Counted from the first letter of the stretch, positions 18,264 to 27,503 are shown. The stretch: DNA of 64,000 nucleotides from Nocardioides furvisabuli (GCF_021083185.1 NZ_JAIGQB010000005.1:124001-188000); one strand, 5' to 3'. Numbers and translations are program-made. Notes: a model not told the origin generated them from the sequence alone.

Positions 18264-18281
18264 GGTTAGCGATCGCTAACC
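18264..18281. promoter_or_regulatory. 18-bp perfect palindrome, probable operator
   Basis: GGTTAGCGATCGCTAACC is a perfect 18-bp palindrome nine bases before a TAGCAT -10 hexamer (18291-18296) that is seven bases from ATG 18304. It therefore covers the -35 region of the acyl-CoA dehydrogenase promoter. The form suits a dimeric TetR-type regulator; no regulator gene is adjacent. It is also within the fbpA upstream region, on the far side of the iron box. Confidence 0.6.
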
Positions 18282-18303
18282 TGATCGGGCTAGCATGCGA
18301 GGC

Positions 18304-19500
18304 ATGACTTTCGAGCTGTCCCCCGAGCACGAGCAGTTCCGTCGCAGCGTCCGCGACTTCGCGGAGGCCGAGATCGCGCCGCACGCGGCGCAGTGGGACC
18401 GCGAGCACCACTTCCCGACCGACGTCGTGCAGAAGATGGGCGCGCTCGGCCTGATGGGCCTCACCGCACCCGAGGAGTTCGGCGGTGCGGGCATGGCCGG
18501 CGAGGACGGCGGCTTCACCTCGCTGTGCCTGGCCATCGAGGAGGTCGGCCGCGTCGACCAGTCGATGGGCATCACGCTCGAGGCGGCGGTGGGCCTGGGC
18601 ATCAACCCGATCCTGACCTTCGGCACCGACGAGCAGAAGACGACCTGGCTGCCCGACCTCATCGCCGGCGAGAAGCTCGCCGGCTTCGGCCTCACCGAGC
18701 CCGGCGCGGGTTCCGACGCCGGGGCGACGAGGACGAAGGCAGTGCTCGAGGGCGGCGAGTGGGTCGTCAACGGCTCCAAGCAGTTCATCACCAACTCCGG
18801 CTCGTCGATCACCTCGCTGGTCACCGTGACGGCCCGCACCGGCGAGCGCGCCGACGGCCGCCCCGAGATCTCGACGGTCATCATCCCCTCGGGCACGCCC
18901 GGCTTCACGGCCGAGAAGGCCTACGACAAGCTCGGCTGGCACGCCTCCGACACCCACCCCCTGTCCTTCAGCGACGTACGCGTCCCCGAGGCCAACCTCC
19001 TCGGTGAGCGCGGTCGCGGCTACGCCCAGTTCCTCGCCACGCTCGACGACGGCCGGGTCGCGATCGCCGCCCTCGCGGTCGGCTGCATCCAGGCCTGCCT
19101 CGACATGTCGGTGCAGTACGCCGGCGAGCGCCAGACCTTCGGCGGTCCCATCGGGCGCAAGCAGGGTCTCGCCTTCCAGGTCTCCGACCTCCAGGTCATG
19201 CTCGACGCCTCGCGCCTGCTGACCTACAAGGCGGCCGCGATGAAGGACGCGATGGACGCCGGCAAGCCGGTTTCGATGGGCGCCTTCAAGCAGGCCGCCG
19301 CCGTCGCCAAGCTCTACGCCACCGAGTCGGCCGTGACCGCCACCCGCATCGCGACCCAGGTCTTCGGGGGCTACGGCTTCATGGAGGAGTACCCGGTCGT
19401 CCGGTTCTACCGCGACGCCAAGGTGCTCGAGATCGGCGAGGGCACCTCGGAGGTCCAGCGGATGCTCATCGCGCGGGGGCTCGGCCTGCCGGTCGAGTGA
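18304..19500 (+). CDS. Acyl-CoA dehydrogenase
   Basis: 398-residue FAD flavoenzyme for alpha,beta-dehydrogenation of an acyl-CoA in beta-oxidation or branched-chain amino-acid breakdown. Family blocks: GFGLTEPGAGSDAG (substrate/FAD loop), WVVNGSKQFITN, ERQTFGGPIGRKQGLAFQ (FAD contact) and QVFGGYGFMEEYPVVRFYRD. The catalytic-base loop reads KVLEIGEGTSEVQRM, so Glu is present at the usual position. ATG at 18295 is also in frame; 18304 is preferred because TAGCAT at 18291-18296 is seven bases upstream, the leaderless spacing seen at other genes here. A palindromic operator at 18264-18281 suggests substrate-responsive control. Chain-length preference cannot be read. Confidence 0.93.
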   Translation: MTFELSPEHEQFRRSVRDFAEAEIAPHAAQWDREHHFPTDVVQKMGALGLMGLTAPEEFGGAGMAGEDGGFTSLCLAIEEVGRVDQSMGITLEAAVGLGINPILTFGTDEQKTTWLPDLIAGEKLAGFGLTEPGAGSDAGATRTKAVLEGGEWVVNGSKQFITNSGSSITSLVTVTARTGERADGRPEISTVIIPSGTPGFTAEKAYDKLGWHASDTHPLSFSDVRVPEANLLGERGRGYAQFLATLDDGRVAIAALAVGCIQACLDMSVQYAGERQTFGGPIGRKQGLAFQVSDLQVMLDASRLLTYKAAAMKDAMDAGKPVSMGAFKQAAAVAKLYATESAVTATRIATQVFGGYGFMEEYPVVRFYRDAKVLEIGEGTSEVQRMLIARGLGLPVE

Positions 19501-19602
19501 GGCGGGTCGTCAGGTGTTGTCGGTGATTCGTCGAAGGGCGTTCCGCCGGGAGGAGTAGATCTGCTCCACTGGGGCATCACCCACGTCCTCGGAAGGCTCC
19601 TC

Positions 19603-20454
19603 ATGCGCGCTCGTCTTGCCGCCGTGCTCTCCACCGCCGCCCTGGCACTCGCCCTGGTGGCTCCGACCGGGCCCGCGGCCGCGAGCACGGGCGGGACCGT
19701 CGACTCGGCCAACCGCTACTCCGGGGTCGGCATGATCGCCTTCTACGACGACGGCGGTCGCTACCGCTGCTCCGCCACGCTGGTCAGCCCGACCGTGCTC
19801 CTCACGGCGGCCCACTGCACGTCCGGCACCGACGGCAAGACGGCCGTGACCTTCTCCCTGCTCGTCGACGACGCGGCACCGTCCAACCTGCCCGCCGCGT
19901 CGGACCCGGCCGTGGGCTACACCGCCGAGGACCTCGTGGGCACGGGCTACGTCTCCGGCACGGCTGTCACCCACCCGGAGTACTCAGACTTCACCGACGT
20001 GGACAACTGGAACGACGTGGGGGTGATCCTCCTCGACGCCCCGGTCACCGGCGTCGCCGTCACGCCGATCGCCGACGAGGGCACGCTGGACGAGATCAAG
20101 CGGCGCGACCTGCGCAAGACCATCTTCCGTGCCGTGGGCTACGGCACGGAGGTGCGGCAGGCGACCTCCGGCCCTCGGAAGCCGACCCCCCAGAGCTACC
20201 CCATCATCCGTCGCTACGTCGACATGCCCGGCCAGAAGCTCACGCCGCAGATCCTCCAGACCAACGGCAACGAGAACGACAACGCCGGCACCGGCGGCAC
20301 CTGCTTCGGTGACTCCGGCGGCCCGCTCCTCCTCGGCGGCGAGATCGTCGGCGTCACGAGCTACGGCTACACGTCCAACTGCCGCTACATCGACGGCTAC
20401 CAGCGCGTCGAGATCGGCGTGGTCCAGGACTGGCTGGCGGGCTTCGGCCTCTGA
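19603..20454 (+). CDS. Secreted trypsin-like serine protease
   Basis: 283-residue chymotrypsin-fold (S1) protease. Signal peptide at residues 1-27 (LAAVLSTAALALALVAP core, cleavage near AAA-S). Catalytic triad: His71 in LLTAAHC, Asp in WNDVGVILLD, Ser in GDSGGPLLL. The mature N-terminus is short with no long propeptide and no IVGG-type zymogen motif, so activation differs from trypsin or the protein is active as secreted. Cys residues near 56 and 72 would form the usual disulfide around His71. ATG has GGAAGG six bases upstream. Extracellular; substrate unknown. Confidence 0.9.
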   Translation: MRARLAAVLSTAALALALVAPTGPAAASTGGTVDSANRYSGVGMIAFYDDGGRYRCSATLVSPTVLLTAAHCTSGTDGKTAVTFSLLVDDAAPSNLPAASDPAVGYTAEDLVGTGYVSGTAVTHPEYSDFTDVDNWNDVGVILLDAPVTGVAVTPIADEGTLDEIKRRDLRKTIFRAVGYGTEVRQATSGPRKPTPQSYPIIRRYVDMPGQKLTPQILQTNGNENDNAGTGGTCFGDSGGPLLLGGEIVGVTSYGYTSNCRYIDGYQRVEIGVVQDWLAGFGL

Positions 20455-20460
20455 CCCGGC

Positions 20461-20796
20461 TCAGGCCGGCCGTGGGGCGTACATGATCACGGCGACGCCG
20501 ACGAGGCACACGAGCGCACCGACGACGTCGTAGCGGTCGGGGCGGAAGCCGTCGACGGCCATGCCCCACGCGAGCGAGCCAGCCACGAACACCCCGCCGT
20601 ACGCCGCCAGGATCCGCCCGAAGTGGGCGTCGGGCTGCAGCGTGGCGACCAGGCCGTAGAGCCCGAGTGCCACGAAGCCGGCCCCGATCCACAGCCAGCC
20701 GCGTTGCTCCCGCACGCCCTGCCACACCAGCCAGGCCCCGCCGATCTCGGCGACCGCGGCAAGGGCGAAGAGCAGCAGCGACTTGGCGATCGTCAT
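20461..20796 (-). CDS. YnfA family (UPF0060) membrane protein
   Basis: 111 residues with four transmembrane helices. [15 protein letters not shown] in helix 1 and [21 protein letters not shown] in helices 2-3 are characteristic of YnfA/UPF0060, a small-multidrug-resistance-like family of uncertain transport function. CAGACT lies seven bases upstream of the start as a leaderless -10 candidate. It is convergent with the protease gene (six-base gap). Confidence 0.88.
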   Translation of the reverse strand: MTIAKSLLLFALAAVAEIGGAWLVWQGVREQRGWLWIGAGFVALGLYGLVATLQPDAHFGRILAAYGGVFVAGSLAWGMAVDGFRPDRYDVVGALVCLVGVAVIMYAPRPA

Positions 20797-20824
20797 GGAG
20801 GCGAGTCTGGCACTGCCCCGGCAC

Positions 20825-22138
20825 TCACCCGGTCAGGACGTAGTCGACCTGGAGTGCTGGGAGCGTCCGCCTGCGGATCGTCGCGATGGGTGGCGGTCTC
20901 GTGGAGCAGGTGTGGCCGGTCGGCAGGGTGGTCGTCACGCTGCCGTCCGGCCCGGGTCTGGCCCGCCAGCGAGGTGCCTCCTTGGCGTAGTTGCAGGCCT
21001 CGCAGAGCCCTTCGCCGTTGTGACCGGACGTGGGACCCCCGGTCCCGTGGGACTTCACGTGGTCGATGTGCCGGATCGGTGCGTCGCACCACGGAGTGCG
21101 GCAGACCTGGTCGCGCAGCCGGATGAAGCGGGCCAGGCCGGCGGGGAACAGGCGTGCCCGGCTGTCCATGGCGACGAGCTCGCCGGTCGTGGGCGAGGCA
21201 TAGAGCCGGCGCAGCCAGACCTCGTCACCCGAGGCCACCGCTCCGGCGACCAGCTCGCGGGCGAGCTCGGCCGGGATGGGACCGAGGTCGACGAGATGGG
21301 CCGGCTGGTCGCTCGTGCCGAGCAGGGCGTCGCAGGGCATGACGAGGTCGAGGGTGACGCCGGGGCCGCGGTCGGCGCCGTCACTGGTGACGCGGGCGAC
21401 CAGCTCGTCGGCCATCACCTGCCCCTTGGTCCGTGGATCACCCTGGGCGCGGGCAGTGTCGGCCTCCCGGGTCAGGGCGGCGTGGACCGCGACGCCGGAC
21501 GCCACCGGGAGCAGCGCGGTGAGCCACACCATCGTGTCGGGCGCGGGACGGATCGAGACGCACCGCTCCGACTCGGCCTTGCGGCGCCGCAGCACCAGGG
21601 AGGCGGCGTCGAGCCGGGCGGCCTCCGCGGTGGCGGCAGCGACGACCTGGCGATCGCTCATCGCCTCGATCGCGACAGGGTCGGAGGCCAACGCCTCGTC
21701 GACGGCACGTCGGTGCTCGAGGGAGAGGCACGCGGTCTCGCGGGCGATCACGGTGGCCCGCCCCTCGGTGATGCGGCCTGCCCGCCAGGCCGACCAGGTG
21801 TGGGGCAGCTCTCGCTGGACGACCCGAGCGAGGCCGAGGTGTCGCCGACCGCGGTGGGGTGACTCACGCCGCGCGAGAGCCACCATGGACGCCACGCCCT
21901 GGCCACGCCGGTCGGCAGGGATGCCGAGGGTCTCCTGGTCACCGTCGACGGACTCGGCGAGCTCCGCCGCCAGCGCCGTCTGCGCAGCGCTCACCGTGCA
22001 GGCGAGCTCCTCCAGCGCGCGGATGGCGTCGAGCCGGCCCGCGTCGTCGAGGCCGCTCGGACCGTCGAGCGCCACCTGCACCTCGCGCCGCATCGCCGCG
22101 ATCGCGGCTGCGGTGGGCGGGTGCTGGGCGGTGGGCAT
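20825..22138 (-). CDS. DUF222/13E12-type HNH endonuclease-domain protein
   Basis: 437-residue member of the actinobacterial 13E12 repeat family. The N-terminal ~300 residues are helical DUF222, with [21 protein letters not shown] near the start. The C-terminal HNH module reads [23 protein letters not shown] and ends with [16 protein letters not shown]: His-Asp-His core, structural Cys pairs and the final Asn/Cys are all present, so the nuclease fold looks intact. The family is multicopy in actinobacterial genomes and its role is unproven; movement by recombination is often suspected. ATG 22138 is chosen; GTG 22153 is also in frame. A decayed relative lies at ~58.1-58.3 kb. Confidence 0.85.
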   Translation of the reverse strand: MPTAQHPPTAAAIAAMRREVQVALDGPSGLDDAGRLDAIRALEELACTVSAAQTALAAELAESVDGDQETLGIPADRRGQGVASMVALARRESPHRGRRHLGLARVVQRELPHTWSAWRAGRITEGRATVIARETACLSLEHRRAVDEALASDPVAIEAMSDRQVVAAATAEAARLDAASLVLRRRKAESERCVSIRPAPDTMVWLTALLPVASGVAVHAALTREADTARAQGDPRTKGQVMADELVARVTSDGADRGPGVTLDLVMPCDALLGTSDQPAHLVDLGPIPAELARELVAGAVASGDEVWLRRLYASPTTGELVAMDSRARLFPAGLARFIRLRDQVCRTPWCDAPIRHIDHVKSHGTGGPTSGHNGEGLCEACNYAKEAPRWRARPGPDGSVTTTLPTGHTCSTRPPPIATIRRRTLPALQVDYVLTG

Positions 22139-22235
22139 GGATCCACTCAACACGAGGGGTCCGACAGTGGGCCGACGGGTTGTGGACAGCTCCGATCTCC
22201 CCCTCCCGACGGATCCGTCGGGTCACGCGGCGATC

Positions 22236-22241
22236 TACCCT
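22236..22241 (+). promoter_or_regulatory. -10 element, leaderless histidine kinase transcript
   Basis: TACCCT ends six bases before ATG 22248, so transcription would begin at or beside the start codon. No Shine-Dalgarno is visible. Confidence 0.5.
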
Positions 22242-22247
22242 CGCCCC

Positions 22248-23582
22248 ATGTCCCGACCGACCCAGCGCATGCTCGACTGGTTCGGCGTCGACGACGTGTG
22301 GGAACGCCCACGACCGGGCGTCGGGCGCCAGGACGTCGTGCTGGCGGTGAGCGTGGCCGCGATCAGCCTGCTGGCCCTCGAGCTGGTGCGCAGCGCCGGC
22401 GGCTTCGAGCAGACCGACGTCGCGGTGTGGGCGCAGTGGCTCGCAGTCGCCAGCGGTGCGGCGCTGCTGCTCGGTCGTCGGCGCTGGCCGCTGGCTGTGG
22501 CGCTCCTCGCAGCCGGACACATGTTCGTCGCCGGCGTGACGATGCCGCAGGTCATGGGACAGGCGTCGCTGCAGATCGTCTACTTCCTCGCCCTGCTCTC
22601 CGGCGTCGCGTGGGCGCGCGACCGGCGCGCGATGGTCATCACCGTGAGCGTGATCGTGCTCTTCATGTTCGCCTGGATCGGCTGGCAGTTCGCCGTCGGC
22701 TCGGCGGCGCAGGACTGGGTCGACGAGGAGATGGGCACCGAGCGGATCGGTTTGTTCCCGCAGATCCCTGCCGCGGTCGCGATCACGCTGGTCGTCAACG
22801 CGATCTACTTCGGCGGCGCGATCGTCGGTGGGGGCGTGTCGTGGCGCGCGGCCCGCCAGCGCCACCGGCTGCAGGAGCAGGCCGCCACCATCGCCGGCCA
22901 GGCCAGCCGGCTGCGGGAGCAGGCGGTCGTCGATGAGCGGCTCCGCATCGCCCGCGAGCTGCACGACGTGGTCGCCCACGGCGTCTCCGCGATGGGCATC
23001 CAGGCCGGCGCCGCACGCCGGGTGCTCGACCGCGACCCCGACGCGGCGCGTACGGCCCTCGCCAACGTCGAGGAGGCCTCGCGCGACGCCGTCGCGCAGA
23101 TGCGCGGCCTGCTCGGCACCCTGCGGGAGGGAGCGGGGGAGAACGGGGCGCGCGAGCCCGGCGGGACGCGTACGACGGACGCGGGCGTCCGCGACCTCCC
23201 CGGTCTGGTCGCCGAGGTGGGCGACGAGGGCCTCACGGTGTCCCTCGACGTGGTCGAGGCCCGGGAGGGCGCGGCCGACCGGCTCCCGCGCGGGATCGGG
23301 CTGGCCGTCTTCCGCACGGTGCAGGAAGCGCTCACCAACGTGCGCCGCCACTCCACCGCCGACGCCGCGTCGGTGGTCGTGCGCATCGACGAGGCGGTGT
23401 CCTACGCCGAGGTGGAGGTCGTCGACAACGGCCGTCCCCGCCACGGCACGTCCGGCAGCGGCCTGGGCCAGCTCGGCATCCGCGAGCGCGCCGCCACGCA
23501 CGACGGTCAGGTCGACATCGGTCCCCGGGTCACCGGCGGCTACCGCGTCCGCGTGCGCTACCCCCTCGGGGGGCGCCCGTGA
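22248..23582 (+). CDS. NarL-type sensor histidine kinase
   Basis: 444 residues. About five or six transmembrane helices occupy residues 25-200, followed by a short coiled segment and a HisKA_3 dimerisation domain with RIARELHDVVAHGVSAMGIQ, His being the phosphorylation site. The HATPase_c domain shows QEALTNVRRHS (N box) and VVDNGRP..GSGLGQLGIRER (G boxes). There is no large extracellular sensor, so the signal is probably sensed in the membrane. GTGA overlap couples it to the response regulator, and an ABC exporter follows 63 bp after that, as in cell-envelope-stress or drug-efflux systems. Confidence 0.92.
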   Translation: MSRPTQRMLDWFGVDDVWERPRPGVGRQDVVLAVSVAAISLLALELVRSAGGFEQTDVAVWAQWLAVASGAALLLGRRRWPLAVALLAAGHMFVAGVTMPQVMGQASLQIVYFLALLSGVAWARDRRAMVITVSVIVLFMFAWIGWQFAVGSAAQDWVDEEMGTERIGLFPQIPAAVAITLVVNAIYFGGAIVGGGVSWRAARQRHRLQEQAATIAGQASRLREQAVVDERLRIARELHDVVAHGVSAMGIQAGAARRVLDRDPDAARTALANVEEASRDAVAQMRGLLGTLREGAGENGAREPGGTRTTDAGVRDLPGLVAEVGDEGLTVSLDVVEAREGAADRLPRGIGLAVFRTVQEALTNVRRHSTADAASVVVRIDEAVSYAEVEVVDNGRPRHGTSGSGLGQLGIRERAATHDGQVDIGPRVTGGYRVRVRYPLGGRP

Positions 23583-24247
23583 CCGCGCCGCTGCGGGTCC
23601 TCCTCGTCGACGACCACGCCATGGTGCGCTCGGGCTTCGCCATGGTGCTCTCGGTCGAGGACGACATCGAGGTGGTGGGGGAGGCCGCCGACGGCCTCCA
23701 GGCCCTCGAGCAGGCCCGGACGACACGACCCGACGTGGTGCTCATGGACGTGCAGATGCCCCGCATGGACGGCATCGAGGCCACCCGGCACCTCGTCGCG
23801 GAGGACCTGGGTCACGTGGTGATCGTGACGACCTTCGACCGCGACGACTACCTCTTCGACGCCCTCGACGCGGGCGCGAGCGGCTTCCTGCTCAAGAACG
23901 CCGGGCCGGAGCAGCTCCTCGATGCCGTACGCGCTGCGGGGCGCGGGCACGCGCTCCTCGCCCCCGAGGTGACCCGGCGCGTCATCGGGCAGAGGGCGGT
24001 GGGTCGCGCGAGCGTCGCCCGCACCGAGCCCGACGAGCTGTCGCGCCTCACCGCCCGCGAGCGTGAGGTGCTGGTGCTGCTCGCCCGAGGGCTGTCCAAC
24101 GGCGAGATCGCGGGCTCGCTGGTGCTGGGGGAGGCGACGGTGAAGACCCACGTGTCCAACGTGCTCGCCAAGCTCCACCTCCGCGACCGCGTGCAGGCCG
24201 TCGTCTATGCCTACGAGGCCGGCCTCGTCCTCCCGGCGGAGAAGTGA
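23579..24247 (+). CDS. NarL/LuxR-family response regulator
   Basis: 222 residues. Receiver domain with acidic pocket VDDH, phospho-acceptor Asp57 in VVLMDVQMP, Thr in VIVTTFDRDDY and Lys in GFLLKNAGPEQLL. The C-terminal LuxR helix-turn-helix spans about 150-215: LTAREREVLVLLARGLSNGEI and ATVKTHVSNVLAKLHLRDRVQ. Partner of the kinase whose stop codon it overlaps. The likely target is the ABC transporter operon starting at 24311. Confidence 0.95.
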   Translation: MTAPLRVLLVDDHAMVRSGFAMVLSVEDDIEVVGEAADGLQALEQARTTRPDVVLMDVQMPRMDGIEATRHLVAEDLGHVVIVTTFDRDDYLFDALDAGASGFLLKNAGPEQLLDAVRAAGRGHALLAPEVTRRVIGQRAVGRASVARTEPDELSRLTAREREVLVLLARGLSNGEIAGSLVLGEATVKTHVSNVLAKLHLRDRVQAVVYAYEAGLVLPAEK

Positions 24248-24297
24248 GGTCCGCGGGTTCAGTCCCGCGGGGGATCCGCGACGGCACCGCCCGGCCC

Positions 24298-24303
24298 TAG
24301 CGT
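24298..24303 (+). promoter_or_regulatory. -10 element, leaderless ABC exporter operon
   Basis: TAGCGT ends seven bases before ATG 24311, just after the response regulator stop at 24247. Candidate target promoter of that regulator. Confidence 0.5.
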
Positions 24304-24310
24304 CGGTGGC

Positions 24311-25192
24311 ATGTTGGAGATCCGGGAGCTGACCAGGCGGTTCGGCGAGCACACCGCCGTCGACCGCGTCTCGTTCGAGGTGCCGGCCGGGCTGATGACC
24401 GGCTTCGTCGGCGGCAACGGTGCAGGCAAGACCACCACCATGCGGATGGTGATGGGCGTGCTCGGCATCGACGAGGGCGAGGTGCGGTGGCGCGACCAAC
24501 CCATCACCCGGCTGGACCGCCGCTCGTTCGGCTACATGCCGGAGGAGCGCGGGCTCTACCCCAAGCAGCCGATCCTCGACCAGCTCGTCTACGTCGCCCA
24601 GCTCAAGGGCATGGGCCGCGTCGAGGCGCGCACCCGGGTGCAGGAGCTGCTGGAGCGCTTCGGCCTCGGCGAGCGGGGCAAGGACCACCTCGAGAAGCTC
24701 TCCCTGGGCAACCAGCAGCGGGTGCAGATCATCGCCTCGGTCCTGCCGAAGCCCGCCGCGCTGGTCCTCGACGAGCCCTTCTCCGGGCTCGACCCGGCGG
24801 CGGTCGACTCGATGGTCGACCTGCTGCGCGAGCACACCCGAGACGGCGTGCCGGTCCTGTTCTCCAGCCACCAGCTCGACCTGGTCGAGCGCCTGTGCGA
24901 CCGCCTGGTCGTGCTGGCCCACGGACGCCGGGTCGCCGCCGGGACGGTGACGGAGCTGCGCGACGCGGGGGTGCCGCGCTTCCGTCTCGTCCTCGGCGGT
25001 GACGCCGGTTGGGTCCGCAACGAGCGCGGGCTCGACGTCCTCGACCTCGACGGTCCCACCGCCCTCGTCGAGGTGCGCGAGGTCGGCGCCGAGCAGCACC
25101 TCGTCGCCGAGGCCACGCGTCGCGGCGACGTCCACGAGTTCGTCCGGGTCCGACCGGCGCTCAGCGAGATCTACCGGGAGGCCACCGCATGA
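24311..25192 (+). CDS. ABC-2 type exporter, ATP-binding protein
   Basis: 293-residue ATPase of the NatA/DrrA type. Walker A GGNGAGKTTT, Q-loop region YMPEERGLYPKQ, signature LSLGNQQRVQII (a variant with LSLGN in place of LSGGQ, common in NatA-like proteins), Walker B ALVLDEPFSGLDP and H-switch LFSSHQLDLVE. The C-terminal ~70 residues form the extra domain usual in this subfamily. ATGA overlap with the permease. Exports an unknown drug, ion or lipid-active compound; likely controlled by the adjacent two-component system. Confidence 0.92.
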   Translation: MLEIRELTRRFGEHTAVDRVSFEVPAGLMTGFVGGNGAGKTTTMRMVMGVLGIDEGEVRWRDQPITRLDRRSFGYMPEERGLYPKQPILDQLVYVAQLKGMGRVEARTRVQELLERFGLGERGKDHLEKLSLGNQQRVQIIASVLPKPAALVLDEPFSGLDPAAVDSMVDLLREHTRDGVPVLFSSHQLDLVERLCDRLVVLAHGRRVAAGTVTELRDAGVPRFRLVLGGDAGWVRNERGLDVLDLDGPTALVEVREVGAEQHLVAEATRRGDVHEFVRVRPALSEIYREATA

Positions 25193-26370
25193 GCACCGCC
25201 CACGACCGCGAGCGCGCCTGGCTGCTCGTGACCCGGCGCGAGGTCGTCTCGCGCATCACCGACAAGTCCTTCCTGATCGGCACCGTGCTGATGGTCGCCA
25301 TGATCGTCGGCTTCATCGGCTTCACCGCGTGGCAGGAGGAGCGGACCGACGAAGCCACCCTGGGGGCGACGCCCGAGGCAGTGGCGATGGCGCAGGCCGT
25401 CGCCGACGCCGCGCCACAGGTGGACGACAAGCTCGAGGTGCGCCTCGTCGAGCTCGACGACGACGCCGCGGCACGCGCCGCGCTCGAGGCCGACGAGGTC
25501 GACGCCTGGCTCCACCCGGTGGACGGGGACTGGCAGCTGACCTCGGAGTCCAGCGAGCAGGACTCGCTCACCGCCGCCACCCGCGTCGTCGTACGCCAAC
25601 AGGTGCTGGCCGACAACGCCGCACGCGTCGGGTCGACGGTCGAGGAGCTCGAGGCGGGCAGCACCGTCGGCACCGAGTTCCTGCGCGGTGACGCCGAGCG
25701 CGCCGCCGTCGCCGAGGCGGTCGGGTTCGTCTTCGTCTTCCTCTTCTACTTCGCCGCGCTGGTCTTCGGCATGCAGCTGGCCTCCTCGGTGATCGAGGAG
25801 AAGCAGAGCCGCATCGTCGAGATCATCGCCGCGGCGATCCCGCTGCGGCACCTCCTGGCCGGCAAGGTCCTGGGCAACACCGCCCTGGCGCTGATCCAGC
25901 TGCTGGTCTACCTCGCCGTCGGGCTGGTCGGGCTGACCTTCACCCCCTACAAGTCCTACGTCCCGGCCCTGTCGGGACCGGCCGCGTGGTTCCTGGCGTT
26001 CTTCCTCGCCGGCTTCGTCGCGCTCGCCTGCCTGTGGGCCGTCGCGGGTTCGCTGGCCTCGCGCACCGAGGACCTCCAGGCCACCTCGACGCCGCTGACC
26101 ATGCTGATGCTGGTGATGTTCTTCGGAGGCCTGTCGCTCGACGGTCGCGGCCAGGTCATCGCGTCCTTCGTCCCGCCCGTCTCGGCGGTGGTGATGCCCA
26201 AGCGGATCCTGGCCGGTGGAGTCGACTGGTGGGAGCCGCTGGCGGCGCTCGGGCTGCTCGCCGCCTTCGCCCTCGCGACCGTCTGGGTGGGCGAGCGGCT
26301 CTACCGCCGGGCCCTGCTGCAGACCGGCGGCCGGGTGAGCCTGCGCCAGGCCTGGTCGGCCGCCGAGTAG
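25189..26370 (+). CDS. ABC-2 type exporter, permease (NatB-like)
   Basis: 393 residues. Cytoplasmic N-terminus, first helix near 30-50, a large extracytoplasmic domain (~50-180, acidic, with no Cys), then five or six helices from ~185 onward. The segment QLASSVIEEKQSRIVEIIAAAIP is the conserved NatB-type motif. It starts with ATG overlapping the ATPase stop. It forms the membrane part of the exporter downstream of the sensor kinase and response regulator. Substrate unknown. Confidence 0.88.
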   Translation: MSTAHDRERAWLLVTRREVVSRITDKSFLIGTVLMVAMIVGFIGFTAWQEERTDEATLGATPEAVAMAQAVADAAPQVDDKLEVRLVELDDDAAARAALEADEVDAWLHPVDGDWQLTSESSEQDSLTAATRVVVRQQVLADNAARVGSTVEELEAGSTVGTEFLRGDAERAAVAEAVGFVFVFLFYFAALVFGMQLASSVIEEKQSRIVEIIAAAIPLRHLLAGKVLGNTALALIQLLVYLAVGLVGLTFTPYKSYVPALSGPAAWFLAFFLAGFVALACLWAVAGSLASRTEDLQATSTPLTMLMLVMFFGGLSLDGRGQVIASFVPPVSAVVMPKRILAGGVDWWEPLAALGLLAAFALATVWVGERLYRRALLQTGGRVSLRQAWSAAE

Positions 26371-26385
26371 GCAGGTGGGACCGGC

Positions 26386-26844
26386 TCAGAGGAGGCCGAT
26401 GAGCGACGTGGTGCCCGCGACCACGGCGCAGAAGCGCAGCCCGCGCCCCAGCAGCCCGGTGACCATGAAGATCCAGAAGGGCACCCGCAGCATGCCGGCC
26501 AGCACCGCCGTCACGGCGTACGGCGGGATGCCGGTGCTGGCGGACACGAAGAGCAGTCCCGCGGTGAACCAGGGTCGTCCCTCCGCACGTGCGTGCCACC
26601 TGTCGAGGGACGCCCTGGCCTTCGGCTTCTGCAGGTGCTTGTGCACCCAGGGGGCCCGGTCGGCGTTCATGCCGCCCCAGTACCAGAGGATCTTGCCGAT
26701 CATCTGGCCGGCGGTCGCGGCCAGGACCAGGCCCCAGGTCGCGGCGGGCGCCTGGCTGACGGCGACGGCGAGGATCGCCTCGATGTTGATCAGCGGGAGC
26801 AGGGCGGAGCCGATCGAGGCGCCCAGCACGCTCCAGAAGAGCAT
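26386..26844 (-). CDS. Small DedA/YqaA-like membrane protein
   Basis: 152 residues with four or five hydrophobic segments. Features resembling SNARE-associated/VTT (DedA-like) proteins are a short Pro-containing start (PLINIEAILAVAVSQ), GQMIGKILWYWGG and a C-terminal FVSASTGIPPYAVTAVLAGMLR block. The family is linked to lipid carrier translocation, but the role of this member is unknown. Start and upstream stop overlap as TGATG, coupling it to the phospholipid-synthesis gene, which fits a membrane-lipid role. Confidence 0.7.
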   Translation of the reverse strand: MLFWSVLGASIGSALLPLINIEAILAVAVSQAPAATWGLVLAATAGQMIGKILWYWGGMNADRAPWVHKHLQKPKARASLDRWHARAEGRPWFTAGLLFVSASTGIPPYAVTAVLAGMLRVPFWIFMVTGLLGRGLRFCAVVAGTTSLIGLL

Positions 26845-27485
26845 CAGCCGCGTCCGCCCGGCACCGGCAGCCCGATCCGCAGCAGGCGGTGGAGCGAGAC
26901 GCACTTGAGCACGAGCAGTGCGGTGGCGATGGCGAGGCCGACCCACATCCAGCCGGTGACGAGCAGGAGCACCGCGAAGAGCGCGCTGTTGACCGCCTTG
27001 GCCGGCTTGGACCAGTTCCACACCCAGGTGGGCCGGTCGACGACGAAGAAGTAGTTCGGGCTGCGCACCGGCCAGGCGAGGAAGGCGATGGAGAGGAAGA
27101 AGTCGACGACCATGAACTCGGCGAGGTAGACGAAGATCGCCGGGGACAGGTCGGGCTGGAGCCAGGCCAGGCCGATGTAGAAGGCGGCGGCGTTGAAGCG
27201 GTCGCACATGATGTCGAGCACGGCGCCGATGCGGGTCTCGCAGTCGCGCACCCGCGCGTAGAACCCGTCGAGCATGTCGCCGACCCAGTAGACGACGAGG
27301 GCGACCACCAGCAGCGTCAGGCTCTGCTCGTACGCCGCTGCGGCGGCGAGCGCCACGGACGCGATCGTGCGCACGCCGGTGATCACCGTCGCGCCGGTCA
27401 GCAGACGCTCGTCGCGCACCCCGTAGCGGTCGTCGGGATCGGCGACAGGCTGCGCCTGCACCCTCCCTCGACCCCCGCTTGCCAC
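26844..27485 (-). CDS. CDP-alcohol phosphatidyltransferase family protein
   Basis: 213-residue integral membrane enzyme. The complete CDP-alcohol phosphotransferase signature DG-x2-AR-x8-G-x3-D-x3-D runs from Asp73 to Asp95 (DGFYAR...G..LD..CD). About six helices are visible. The family transfers a phosphoalcohol from a CDP-lipid or CDP-alcohol with release of CMP; the acceptor (glycerol-3-phosphate, inositol phosphate or other) cannot be told from sequence alone. It starts at GTG 27485, 18 bp after maf, and overlaps the DedA-like gene by one base. Confidence 0.85.
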   Translation of the reverse strand: MASGGRGRVQAQPVADPDDRYGVRDERLLTGATVITGVRTIASVALAAAAAYEQSLTLLVVALVVYWVGDMLDGFYARVRDCETRIGAVLDIMCDRFNAAAFYIGLAWLQPDLSPAIFVYLAEFMVVDFFLSIAFLAWPVRSPNYFFVVDRPTWVWNWSKPAKAVNSALFAVLLLVTGWMWVGLAIATALLVLKCVSLHRLLRIGLPVPGGRG

Positions 27486-27503
27486 GGTCGGGATGCTAGC
27501 GGG

